Shown: piece after piece, positions 23,230 through 32,400 of the stretch
How the letters are laid out: each line of letters opens with the position of its first letter
Position numbering within the stretch: position 1 is the first letter of the stretch
Origin: Bacteroidales bacterium
GTDB lineage: Bacteria > Bacteroidota > Bacteroidia > Bacteroidales > UBA932
Assembly: GCA_016295245.1 (NCBI GenBank)
Contig: JAEDLO010000001.1
Coordinates: 1 to 58,803, forward strand
Length of the DNA stretch: 58,803 nucleotides
Direction of reading: 5' to 3'
Translations under genes and position numbers: made by a program
Notes under the pieces: model-generated
What the model saw: only the letters and a program-made list of their open reading frames with translations
Told to the model about the DNA's origin: nothing
Database searches by the model: none

Positions 23230-25746
23230 TTATTTTACGAGGTTGACAAGGGTAATGATAACTGTTGAAAGCGAAGCCGCAGATGTGGCGATTGACATCA
23301 CTTCTCCGGCACTCATTCCATTTTTCTCTTCCTTCTGAGGCACTATGATCTCACATCCCGGCTCAATTTTGACACCCATTCTGCCGGCCTTTGCCACAGA
23401 ACCGTTCATATAGACGATATAAGCCTTGCTTCTCTTTGCCCTAAGGCCATAGCCGCCGGCCGCGTTGATATACTCACGGGCGGACCTGCCTGGAACATAA
23501 GACATCACATTAGGGTTCATCACCGCGCCGGATACCTTTACGGTGCTCAACATTTCAGGGACTGTGAGTTCATCACCTTCCTTGAGGATGATATCGTACT
23601 CGCTTCCCGGGTTTGCAACGGCCTGATCAAGCGAAATTGCAACGTTGAAATATGATTCCGACTCATCATCGACCATCAGAGAATCCTTTGTCGCACTTCT
23701 TGCAGCCAATTTCTTCTTTGCTTCAAGTACCTTCTTCTCCTCTTCGCCTATGGCTCTCTTGAGGGTTGCACCCTTGAGGTATGCGTGGTCTGTGACTCCA
23801 CCTGCCCTGGCAACGAGGTTTGAAAGTCTCTCGCCGACATTGATGAGGAGATAGTCACCGGGGAAGGCAACTTCACCGTTGACTTTGACAAACTGCTGAG
23901 GACGATAGCCCGGAGATCTTCTGACAGACACAACGTCATATGGCTGGAGCTTGAAAGAAGGATCGGAACTTACGAACTTGCCGTTCTCGATGGAAATGCT
24001 CAGCGAAACTCCCAACTCATCCGTTGCCTCAAGACTTTCAGGGTCATAGATGCGGCGTGCAATGTCAACCTTTGCGGTAGAAGCACCGTCAAGCAGACCT
24101 CCTGCCATCAGGATAAGATCCTCGACGGAAGTATTCTTGCTGTAAGTGAAAATACCGGGCTGTGCGACATAACCGTTGATGGTCAAGGTACCCGGAGCCT
24201 GAATCTCAGCATTGCTTGTAACCGAAACTATATCATTCTTGCGAAGAAGAATATCTTCTGCCTTTCCGCTCATCACGGCACCGAGGTCGACCGAAATGGT
24301 GCGCAAGGTAAGGTCATCGTTCTCACGGGAAATTACTGCCCTCTTGAGGAAAGCATCCTCCCTCAGGCCTCCGGCCTTCCCGATAAGCTGGCGCAGCGTG
24401 GCGACGTCTCCGCCGATCTGGTAATATCCCGGGCGCATAACTGCACCATTGATAGAAACCCTGTTGGTATAACGGTCAAGTACCTTTGCGACATTGACGC
24501 TGTCGCCGTCAGCAAGGCTGAAAGAGCCGAAGCCTGCAGCGGCTACGGTCGAAAGCTCACGCTCTTTGCCGTTGATGCGGGCAACATTCACGTTTTCCCT
24601 GTATGAGTTTGACGAGAAACCGCCGGCGTAACGGATAAGGTCTGAAAGATTTTCCTCTCCTGTCATTTCGTACTTCATCGGACGCTTCACTTCTCCGGCC
24701 ACAGTAACCCTGTTGAGGTAAGGAGGTACGATTACGATATCTCCGTCCTTGAGCCTGATGTCAGAGTCCGACTTGCCGTTGAAAAGGTATCCGTAGAAGT
24801 CAACGCTTGCTATCTGCTTGCCGCCGCGAACAACCTTGATGGCTCTGAGGGAGCCGTTGTCGGTCACGCCCTGGGCATTATAAAGAGCATTGAAAACTGT
24901 TGCGAATGAAGAAAGGCGGTATGTGCCGGGGGTCTTCACCTCACCCATCACATTAACCTGGATGGTCCTTACGCCACCGAGAGTGACGCTTACCGAAGTA
25001 TTAGGAGTATCACCTCCGATGCTTGAATACTTTGACACAAGGGCCTTCTTAATCTTGTTGGAAGCCTCTTTGATAGTCAGGCCATTGAGATAGATAGGCC
25101 CAATCTGGCTGATGCTGATGCGACCTTCCGGGGAGATGGTCTGATTGATCGTTGCTTCGTTGTAGCCCCAGATTTCGATGATAAGTTCATCGCCCGGGCC
25201 AAGGATATAATCCGAAGGAGTCGCAATATTCTCATTCGGCTCGAAAGTCAAATCGCGTCCGCTGAAGATATCAACGCCGAAGACACGGCTTGTGGCAGGA
25301 ATCCTGTCCTCAAGAGGGCGTTCGCCAAAATAGTCCTCCTCATAATACTCTGAACCGTACTCCGAACCGTACTCCGAACCGTACTCTGCATCGTATTCTG
25401 CATCGTCTCTGTATCTGGACCTGGTCCTTGACCTGTCATTGGCTGTAGTATTACGCCTGTCGTTCTGACGTGACTTGGTTGCAGTCTGCCTCGGATTCTT
25501 CTTGCTTTGCGAATCGGCGGTTGCGTTTTCACCAGCTGATTCATTGGCATACTGCTCCTTGAGCCTCTCGAGCTGTTCGCGGGTAACACCGCGAGCGACC
25601 AGTTCACGGGCCATCTGCTCCTGCGACTTGCCGGAAGCCATCCCCGACTTCACATATTCCAAAACCTGAGAATCCGTCATCTGGGCAAAAGCCAGGACTG
25701 ACGAAAGACAAAGGGTGGAAAGGATAAGGATTATTGATTTCTTCAT
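23230..25746 (-). CDS. SLBB-domain outer-membrane polysaccharide export protein (Wza-like)
   Basis: Outer-membrane exporter of a capsular or exopolysaccharide. The 838-aa protein has a signal peptide (MKKSIILILSTLCLSSVLAFAQ) and a short helical region (TDSQVLEYVKSGMASGKSQE). A low-complexity acidic spacer with repeated DAEY/GSEY comes next, encoded by 12-bp DNA repeats. A Poly_export domain starting at YILGPGDELIIEIWGYNEAT follows, and then several SLBB repeats (for example VNVMGEVKTPGTYRLSSF, VTVAGEVKRPMKYEMTGE, VSINGAVMRPGYYQIGGD, LTINGYVAQPGIFTYSKN, VKVSGAVMNPNVMSYVPG). A C-terminal hydrophobic helix (IATSAASLSTVIITLVNLV) may anchor it. The size and multi-SLBB layout fit Bacteroidales exporters. 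It heads the run SLBB-Wzz-uvrA-GT2. Confidence 0.93.
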   Translation of the reverse strand: MKKSIILILSTLCLSSVLAFAQMTDSQVLEYVKSGMASGKSQEQMARELVARGVTREQLERLKEQYANESAGENATADSQSKKNPRQTATKSRQNDRRNTTANDRSRTRSRYRDDAEYDAEYGSEYGSEYGSEYYEEDYFGERPLEDRIPATSRVFGVDIFSGRDLTFEPNENIATPSDYILGPGDELIIEIWGYNEATINQTISPEGRISISQIGPIYLNGLTIKEASNKIKKALVSKYSSIGGDTPNTSVSVTLGGVRTIQVNVMGEVKTPGTYRLSSFATVFNALYNAQGVTDNGSLRAIKVVRGGKQIASVDFYGYLFNGKSDSDIRLKDGDIVIVPPYLNRVTVAGEVKRPMKYEMTGEENLSDLIRYAGGFSSNSYRENVNVARINGKERELSTVAAAGFGSFSLADGDSVNVAKVLDRYTNRVSINGAVMRPGYYQIGGDVATLRQLIGKAGGLREDAFLKRAVISRENDDLTLRTISVDLGAVMSGKAEDILLRKNDIVSVTSNAEIQAPGTLTINGYVAQPGIFTYSKNTSVEDLILMAGGLLDGASTAKVDIARRIYDPESLEATDELGVSLSISIENGKFVSSDPSFKLQPYDVVSVRRSPGYRPQQFVKVNGEVAFPGDYLLINVGERLSNLVARAGGVTDHAYLKGATLKRAIGEEEKKVLEAKKKLAARSATKDSLMVDDESESYFNVAISLDQAVANPGSEYDIILKEGDELTVPEMLSTVKVSGAVMNPNVMSYVPGRSAREYINAAGGYGLRAKRSKAYIVYMNGSVAKAGRMGVKIEPGCEIIVPQKEEKNGMSAGEVMSIATSAASLSTVIITLVNLVK
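25352..25399 (-). repeat. 12-bp tandem repeat inside the SLBB gene
   Basis: Four 12-bp units (+ strand GAACCGTACTCC and variants GCATCGTATTCT) in frame, encoding repeats of E/D-Y-G-S-E and D-A-E-Y in the spacer between signal peptide and export domain. Units 1-3 are nearly identical, so length variation by slippage is plausible and would keep the frame. Confidence 0.8.
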
Positions 25747-25776
25747 AACAAAAATGGTATTTCGAAGTTAAGGATA

Positions 25777-25807
25777 CAAATATAGCACAAATCATACTTA
25801 CGACAAA
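25777..25807 (-). promoter_or_regulatory. promoter of the SLBB-Wzz-uvrA-GT2 run
   Basis: On the minus strand, TTTG (25807-25804) is separated by 19 bp from TATATTTG (25784-25777). This is a full match to the Bacteroidetes -33/-7 arrangement and gives a leader of about 25 nt. Confidence 0.75.
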
Positions 25808-25867
25808 GAATAATATTATATGAAGGCCGTCCCAGCCACATTTTTTTGCAATTTTTTCTCAAAAATA

Positions 25868-25898
25868 CTTGCAGGTATGAAAAAAATCCGTACCTTTG
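25868..25898 (+). promoter_or_regulatory. promoter of tRNA-Asp
   Basis: CTTG (25868-25871), a 19-bp spacer and TACCTTTG (25891-25898) make a near-consensus Bacteroidetes promoter, about 27 bp before the tRNA 5' end. Confidence 0.75.
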
Positions 25899-25925
25899 CA
25901 TCGCATTCAACGAATGACCGGAATT

Positions 25926-25999
25926 GGTGCGGTAGTTCAGCTGGTTAGAATGCCGGCCTGTCACGCCGGAGGTCGAGGGTTCGAGTCCCTTCCGCACCG
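25926..25999 (+). tRNA. tRNA-Asp (anticodon GTC)
   Basis: The 74-nt sequence folds into a standard cloverleaf. The acceptor arms are GGTGCGG and CCGCACC with G as discriminator. The anticodon stem CCGGC/GCCGG carries GTC at 25960-25962, and the T arm GAGGG-TTCGAGT-CCCTT is normal. The 3' CCA is not encoded, since CTCA follows. A promoter lies upstream and a terminator 7 bp downstream, so it is probably transcribed as a single gene. Confidence 0.97.
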
Positions 26000-26006
26000 C
26001 TCAAAG

Positions 26007-26034
26007 CCTCTCACGCTAGTGAGGGGTTTTTTGT
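26007..26034 (+). terminator. rho-independent terminator of tRNA-Asp
   Basis: The 8-bp stem CCTCTCAC / GTGAGGGG (one G-T pair, loop GCTA, 26007-26026) is followed by a run of six T. It lies between the tRNA and the symporter ATG at 26064. Confidence 0.88.
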
Positions 26035-26063
26035 TATTCAACGCATACAAACGCCCGCCCACT

Positions 26064-27497
26064 ATGCAAGAAACTCTCGCCGGCATTCTCAACTCCATCA
26101 ATGAGCCTATGGCTGTAGTGATGGTGGTAACTCTTTGTTTTTCAGGAATCTACTTCACACTCAAAACCAAAGGAGTCCAGTTCAGGATGATTTCCGAGAT
26201 GTTCCGTCTGCTATTCAAGTCCGACGGAGCTCAAGCACAAAAGAGCAAGAGCAGCAGGCGCATCAGTTCGCTTGAAGCCTTTATGGTCTCCCTCGCCTCG
26301 CGCGTCGGAACGGGCAATCTTGCGGGCGTTGCGACGGCCATCGTAATCGGCGGTCCGGGCGCCATCTTCTGGATGTGGGTTATGGCTTTGGTGGGCAGCG
26401 TCAACACCTTCATCGAGTGCACCCTCGCCCAGCTTTTCAAGAAGCGCGGTGGGGACTCGTTCATTGGAGGTCCAGCCTACTACATCTCCAAAGGCTTGCA
26501 CAAGCGCTGGTTCGCCTGTATCTTCGCAGTCGCCATCATCGCCCAGTTCGGCCTCACCAACAATATGGTCCAGGCCAACACCATTACCTCCGCCGTCAGC
26601 GAGGCATTCAGCGTTTCTCCCGTACTCATAGCATCCGTCCTGACGGCATTCTCGCTTGCAGTCATCTTCGGCGGCATCTCGCGCATCGCCAAGGCCTGCT
26701 CGGTCATCGTACCGTTCATGGCCCTCGCATATCTGGGCATCGCCCTCTGGGTGGTCATCAGCAACCTGAGCGCCATCCCCGGCATCCTCGCACTCATAGT
26801 CAAGAGCGCCTTCGGCTTTGAACAGGCGGCGGGAGGAGCGGTCGGCACCGCCATACTGATGGGCTTCAAGCGCGGCATTTTCAGCAACGAGGCCGGCGAG
26901 GGAAGTGCTCCGAACGCCGCCGCAACTGCAGACGTGAGCCATCCTGTGAAGCAGGGCCTCATCCAAACCCTGGGCGTTTATACCGACACCCTGCTCATCT
27001 GCACCTGCACCGCCATCCTCATCCTCTGTTCGGGGCTGTACGACTGCGGTGCTAATGGCATCGAACTCACCCAAGCGGCAATGACCTTCCACATCGGCCC
27101 CTCCGGCAAGTACATCATCGCCGTCTGCATCCTCTTTTTCGCCTTCTCCAGCGTCCTGGGCAATTATTATTACGGCGAATGCAACATCAACTTCCTGTGC
27201 AACGGCTCGCCACACACCAGGACAGCCATCAACATCTACAGGGTGATTCTCGGTGTCCTCATCTTCATAGGCTCGCTCTCTACCATCGAGATAGTCTGGG
27301 CACTGGTGGACTTCTGCATGGTGATAATGACTGTCTGCAACCTGATTGCCATACTGCTTCTGGGCAAGTATGCAGTAAGGCTTCTGGATGACTACCGCCG
27401 TCAGCTCAAGGAAGGCAGAAACCCTCACTACAGCTCCGACACCATCCCGGAGATAGCCTCCGAGACCGAGTGCTGGCCGGACAAAAAAAGAGGATGA
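26064..27497 (+). CDS. AGCS-family alanine/glycine:sodium symporter
   Basis: Inner-membrane transporter of 477 aa that imports alanine, glycine or a related amino acid with sodium (or protons). The ATG at 26064 gives MQETLAGILNSINEPMAVVM, a normal start; further upstream the frame runs through the tRNA and its terminator. Family motifs are clear: SLASRVGTGNLAGVATAIVI, IGGPAYYISKGL and FSNEAGEGSAPNAAATADVS. Ten or more hydrophobic segments span the protein. The sodium gradient made by Nqr in this same window is a likely driving force. The exact substrate is not determinable. Its stop codon lies within the stem of a terminator shared with the converging gene. Confidence 0.93.
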   Translation: MQETLAGILNSINEPMAVVMVVTLCFSGIYFTLKTKGVQFRMISEMFRLLFKSDGAQAQKSKSSRRISSLEAFMVSLASRVGTGNLAGVATAIVIGGPGAIFWMWVMALVGSVNTFIECTLAQLFKKRGGDSFIGGPAYYISKGLHKRWFACIFAVAIIAQFGLTNNMVQANTITSAVSEAFSVSPVLIASVLTAFSLAVIFGGISRIAKACSVIVPFMALAYLGIALWVVISNLSAIPGILALIVKSAFGFEQAAGGAVGTAILMGFKRGIFSNEAGEGSAPNAAATADVSHPVKQGLIQTLGVYTDTLLICTCTAILILCSGLYDCGANGIELTQAAMTFHIGPSGKYIIAVCILFFAFSSVLGNYYYGECNINFLCNGSPHTRTAINIYRVILGVLIFIGSLSTIEIVWALVDFCMVIMTVCNLIAILLLGKYAVRLLDDYRRQLKEGRNPHYSSDTIPEIASETECWPDKKRG

Positions 27498-27525
27498 CCG
27501 CAGTTCATAGACCGGTCATCCCCTC
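27483..27525 (-). terminator. terminator between converging genes
   Basis: GAGGATGACCG (27490-27500) pairs with CGGTCATCCCCTC (27513-27525, a 2-nt bulge). On the minus strand it is followed by seven T (27489-27483), so it mainly ends the small lipoprotein gene. The symporter stop codon is inside the stem. Confidence 0.75.
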
Positions 27526-27545
27526 AAATGCAGAAAGCAGGGCAA

Positions 27546-27953
27546 CTATTTCTTTGCCTTGTACTTACGCTGAAAGATCACTGTGTTGCCCTCTTCGGCG
27601 CCGCCAATTCTGGTCACAACGACGGTTACATCGCTGAAATCAAAGAAAGAGCAATATTTCGGATCAGCCTCGGCCTTGTTCATTGCCGAATTCACGATGT
27701 CCTTGACCTTCTTGTCGCAGTCAGTCTGCAGTCCTGAGAACTTCCAGGCCGAGCTGAGTTGCACGCCTCCGGCGCTCTGAATCTCTTTCAGAATGAGATC
27801 TTCGCCAAGACTGTCCATCTGCCATGACATACAAGAGCCGGTGCTTGCTTCCGGAGTAATGGTATAGAGAAAATCTCCGCTCACTACAGGCTGGCAGGAA
27901 GAAATGCAGAGTGCAGCTACTGCAACTGCAAGGATTGTTAATAATTTCTTCAT
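27546..27953 (-). CDS. small lipoprotein of unknown function
   Basis: A 135-aa lipoprotein from ATG 27953 (MKKLLTILAVAVAALCISSC, lipobox ISSC, Cys20); an earlier in-frame ATG at 27977 lies in the promoter and adds residues that disrupt the signal. The mature part has mixed alpha/beta character with two cysteines (GSCMSW, TDCDKKV) that may pair, and ends in basic FQRKYKAKK. I do not recognise the family. A -7 element TACTTTTG (27984-27977) lies 23 bp upstream. It is divergent from the GH43 gene and has its own terminator. Confidence 0.75.
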   Translation of the reverse strand: MKKLLTILAVAVAALCISSCQPVVSGDFLYTITPEASTGSCMSWQMDSLGEDLILKEIQSAGGVQLSSAWKFSGLQTDCDKKVKDIVNSAMNKAEADPKYCSFFDFSDVTVVVTRIGGAEEGNTVIFQRKYKAKK

Positions 27954-27976
27954 ATTTAATACTATGTTTGCGGCCA

Positions 27977-27984
27977 CAAAAGTA
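27977..27984 (-). promoter_or_regulatory. -7 element of the small lipoprotein gene (TACTTTTG)
   Basis: Matches TAnnTTTG on the minus strand, about 23 bp before the ATG at 27953. A clear -33 TTTG at the usual distance is missing. Confidence 0.45.
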
Positions 27985-28039
27985 GTATATTTTTTTAAAA
28001 AAAGCGGTACATTTACAAATCAAATAAAACCACAGGATT

Positions 28040-29425
28040 ATGAATTGCTACAAACTCAAACTCGCCACTTTCGGCATCCTTCTTTCCATCCTTGCCTTCC
28101 CTTCCTGCGAAAACTGTCGCGAAAAGGAAGAACTATCTGACATCAATATGCCGATTATCCAGACAAAATTCACCGCGGACCCCGCTCCCGTAGTCCACGA
28201 CGGAGTCGTTTATCTTTTCACCACCCACGATGAGGACGGCGCCCAGGGCTTTTTGATGAAGGACTGGCTGCTATACACCTCAACCGATATGGTAAACTGG
28301 CAGGACCACGGAGCTGTAGCCTCGCTCAGGGACTTCAGCTGGTACAAGGGCAACAACGGAGCCTGGGCCGAGCAGGTGATAGAGAGAAACGGCAAATGGT
28401 ATATGTATTGTCCAATTCACGGCAACGGTATCGGAGTGCTCGTCGCCGACTCCCCTTACGGACCTTATATTGACCCGCTCGGAAAACCTCTCATCTGGCA
28501 GAAAGAGCATTGGGACGACATCGACCCGACAATCCTCATCGATGACGACGGCCAAGCCTATATGTATTGGGGCAATCCCAATGTCTATTACGTCAAGCTC
28601 AACGAGGATATGATTTCATATTCGGGCGAAATCGTCAAACTCCCGCGCATAGAAGACTATCAGGAAGGCCCGTGGATCTGGAAGAGAGAGTCAAAATACT
28701 ATCTCGCCTTTGCCTCCACCTGCTGTCCCGAGGGCATAGGCTACGCTATGAGCGACTCCCCTACCGGGCCATGGACCCATATGGGCCATATTATGGACCA
28801 CACGGTCCGCACCAGAGGCAACCATCCGGGCATCATTGAATACAAGGGCAAGTACTACTGCTTCGGGCTCAACTACGACATCTTCAGCCTGAGCACCAGC
28901 CGCCACGCAGAGCAGAGAAGCGTCTCCGCTGCTGAAATGACTTTCAATCCTGACGGAACCATAGTCGAGCTGCCGTATTTCCACGAGTGCAAGCTCGAGC
29001 AGGTCGAGCCTTTCAATCCGTACCGCAAGGTTGAGGCCGAGACCATGGCCTGGGGCTACGGTCTGAAGACCTCAGAATTCAACACCACCGGACCTAAGCG
29101 CCCGACTCCTTTCGTCACCGGCATCGACGAGGGCGAATACATAATGATAAAGGGCGTTGACTTCGCCGCCGGAGCCAAGTCTTTCAGCGCCAGCGCAGCA
29201 AGCCATCTCTGGGGTGGCAGCATCGAGGTCCGCATCGATGCTGTCGACGGCAAGCTCCTCGGCAAGGTCAGGGTACCGGCAACCAGGGACGAGTATCAGA
29301 CTCTCAGCTGCCCGCTCAAAAAAGTCAGCGGAATCCACGACCTCTATTTTGTATTCCGCGGAACTTCCCGCCAGAGTTGCAACCTGTTCAATTTCGACTG
29401 GTGGCAGATGGAAGCACTTAACTAA
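28040..29425 (+). CDS. glycoside hydrolase family 43 lipoprotein with CBM6
   Basis: A 461-aa surface or periplasmic glycosidase, likely a xylosidase or alpha-L-arabinofuranosidase. The lipoprotein signal ends in FPSC (Cys23). The five-bladed GH43 propeller (~40-320) holds the three catalytic acids: Asp47 (FTADPAPVV, general base), Asp162 (DDIDPTILID, pKa modulator) and Glu209 (YQEGPWIWKR, general acid). Residues ~330-460 form a CBM6-like beta-sandwich (EAETMAWGYG ... FVFRGTSRQSCNLFNFDWWQ), a module that commonly binds xylan chains. It sits 9 bp before the CE6-like/GH51 gene, and together they suggest removal of arabinose and acetyl groups from arabinoxylan. No SusCD pair is adjacent. Confidence 0.9.
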   Translation: MNCYKLKLATFGILLSILAFPSCENCREKEELSDINMPIIQTKFTADPAPVVHDGVVYLFTTHDEDGAQGFLMKDWLLYTSTDMVNWQDHGAVASLRDFSWYKGNNGAWAEQVIERNGKWYMYCPIHGNGIGVLVADSPYGPYIDPLGKPLIWQKEHWDDIDPTILIDDDGQAYMYWGNPNVYYVKLNEDMISYSGEIVKLPRIEDYQEGPWIWKRESKYYLAFASTCCPEGIGYAMSDSPTGPWTHMGHIMDHTVRTRGNHPGIIEYKGKYYCFGLNYDIFSLSTSRHAEQRSVSAAEMTFNPDGTIVELPYFHECKLEQVEPFNPYRKVEAETMAWGYGLKTSEFNTTGPKRPTPFVTGIDEGEYIMIKGVDFAAGAKSFSASAASHLWGGSIEVRIDAVDGKLLGKVRVPATRDEYQTLSCPLKKVSGIHDLYFVFRGTSRQSCNLFNFDWWQMEALN

Positions 29426-29434
29426 CGCTACAAT

Positions 29435-32400
29435 ATGAGAAAGAAACTGATCATCACGGCTTTGCTGGCATTTTGCTTCAGCCTGGCCACCCAGGCGAAG
29501 CCTGATCCAAAATTCCACATCTACCTCTGCTTCGGCCAGTCCAATATGGAAGCCGGAGCCGTTCCGGCCGATATCGACAAGGGGTTCCGCAACCCGAGGC
29601 TCAAATTCCTCGCAGCCGTCGATATGCCGCGCCTGGGACGAGAAAAGGGCAAATGGTACACTGCGACTCCGCCTATCTGCCGCGAGAACAACAATCTCGG
29701 TCCTGTGGATTTCTTCGGCCGCAGGATGATTGAGTATATGCCCGAGGACTACACTGTCGGCCTGATTAATGTTTCCGTCGCCGGAGCAAAAATCGAGCTT
29801 TGGGACAAGACAGCCTACAAGGAATACATCGATTCAGAGAGGGACTGGATGAAAGCCATCGTAAAGGAATACGACGGCTGCCCTTACCAGAGGCTGCTCG
29901 AGATGGCTCGCATCGCCCAGAAGGACGGCGTCATCAAGGGTATGCTTGTCCACCAGGGCGAATCCAATTCCGAAGACCCTGAATGGCCGAAGAAGCTCGC
30001 CAAAATCCACGACGATCTCTGCCGCGACCTGGGTCTCAATCCCGCAGACATACCCCTGCTTGCAGGCGAGTTGAAATACCAGGAGGCGGACGGCGTTTGC
30101 TGGGCCTTCAACCGCGACATACTGCCGCATCTGCCGGAAGTGCTCCCCAACGCCCACATCATCTCGGCGCTGGGTTGCGAGAGCACGGGCGACCAGTTCC
30201 ACTTCAGCACCGAAGGAATGAGGCTGTTGGGCTCACGCTATGCCGACAAGATGCTCGAACTCCAGGGCTTCCGCAAGCCGGCAAGCCGTCAGGCAACCCT
30301 CAGGCCTTCCCGCACCGGAATAGACATCAGCCCGCTTCTGAGCGGCATCTTCTTCGAAGACATCAACCAGTCGCTTGACGGCGGCCTCTGCGCCCAGCTC
30401 ATCCAGAACAACTCCTTCCAGGCCTACGATGTGCCGGAGGCACCTAACGCCGCGGAGTTCTCCCCTTGCGACACCCTCATCTACGGCTGGACGCTCATCC
30501 GCCCCGAGGGCTCGAAGGGCAGCGCCCGCATCGTATGCGACAAGCCGCTGATCGCCAACTTGCCGCGCCACTACGATTTCGATCCTGACGACCAGTACGA
30601 CGACGAGCTGCGCTACCGCCAGATGAGCCTGCGCTTCGACATCTCGAGCGCCCCTATGGGTATCGCCGCAAACGGCTATGGCATAGCGCCTTACAGCAGG
30701 GACAGGAGCGCATATTACAGCAACGACACCCAGATTCCGTCCATTCCTGCAAAGGAGGGCGTAAGCTACGACCTGGGACTCTACCTCTGCCCTGAAGCCT
30801 ACTCCGGCTCGTTTGATATCTACCTCGAGAACGCCGGTGGGGAGAAGATTTCCAACACCGTCACCATAAAGCCGCAGGGCCGTGAGTGGAAGAAGCACGA
30901 GGCTGTCCTCAAGGCCGAAAAGACCGAGGACTGCCGCCTGTGCATCGTCGCCGATGCTCCGGGCAGCTTCTATCTCGACTTCGTGACCCTCATCCCTGAG
31001 GCCTCCGAGCTCTGGATGGACGGCAAGGCCGGTGCACTGCGCAAGGATATGATGCAGGCACTGCGCGACCTCAACCCTAAATTCATGCGCTTCCCGGGCG
31101 GCTGCGCTTCCGAGGGCACCAGCTACTTCGGCCAGGTGTTCTGGAAAAACTCCGTCGGCCCGGTTGAGGAGCGCATCGGCTTCCGCAACCACTGGGGTTA
31201 CTGGACTTCGCAGCACATTGGCTTCTACGAATATCTGCTGATGGCCGAGTCACTGGGCGCAACCCCTCTTCCTGTGCTCAACAACGGCGTAACCTGCCAG
31301 TTCGCCGGCCACCGCTACATCGCTCCGCTGGAAACCGAGCGCGACAGGCAGCGCTTCCACGACATATTCGTCAAGGATGCCCTTGACCTGATTGAGTTCT
31401 GCAACGGCGGCACCGACACCGAGTGGGGCGCACTCAGGGCCAGAATGGGCCACCCGCAGCCTTTCAATCTCAAGTACCTGGGCATCGGCAACGAAAACCG
31501 CGGAAAAGAGTTCTGGGAGCGCTTCGACATTATGTACAAGGCCATCAAGGCAGCGCATCCGGAAATCGTAATCGTGAGCACGGCAGGAGCCGCTGACGCC
31601 GGCGAAGAATTCAATGCCAACTATACTCAGATCGACTCCAAGTACCCTGACACCATAGTTGACGAGCACTACTACAAGGGCGACGAATGGTTCTACAACA
31701 ACACCCACCGCTACGACCCGGGCAAGCTTCGCGGAGCAGAGGGTCTGACTTATGACCGCAAGCGCCCTACCAGGGTATTCGTCGGGGAATTCGCCAACAA
31801 CGGAACCAACAACGCATATGCATCAACCCTGGCCGAAGCCGCATACTGGACCGGTCTGGAGCGAAACTCGGATATGGTGATGATGGCCGCCTACGCCCCT
31901 CTTTTCTGCAAGAAGGGCTACAACAAATGGAATTCGAACCTCATCTGGTTCGACAACCGAGGTCTCTGGAGAACATCCAACTACTACTACCAGAAGCTCT
32001 TCTCTCAGGCTGGAGACAAGGCCTTGGAAATCAGCGAGGTGACAAACGGCGGCAAGCCAGATCCTAACATCTACACTTCAGCGACCATCGACAGCCGCAG
32101 CGGAGACATTTACCTCAAGTTCGTCAATGCCGAGCAGCTCGAGAAGGTACTTGAGCTGAATATCGAAGGAGGAAAGAAATACAGCGTCACGATGGAGTTC
32201 ATCTCTTCTCACGACACCGATGTCAAGAACCAGAAGGACCAGAACTACTACTCCAGCCACCCGGACTACGCCCCGAAGCCAGTTGTTACGGGGCCTGACG
32301 GCAGAGGTCTCCCGAGAGGCTTCCAGGGCTTCAGCAAAAGCGTAAACTACCTCGAAACCGTCGTGCCTCACAGTCGTGAGTTCGGCACCGTAAGCAAGAG

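Noticed and set aside
25926..26064. tRNA-Asp as the attachment site of an integrated element
   Set aside because: No direct repeat of the tRNA 3' end, no integrase and no phage or ICE genes follow; the downstream gene is an ordinary symporter.
26211..27428. 405-codon open frame antisense to the AGCS symporter
   Set aside because: The protein is an acidic, composition-biased mirror of a transmembrane gene, and the plus strand has all the symporter motifs.
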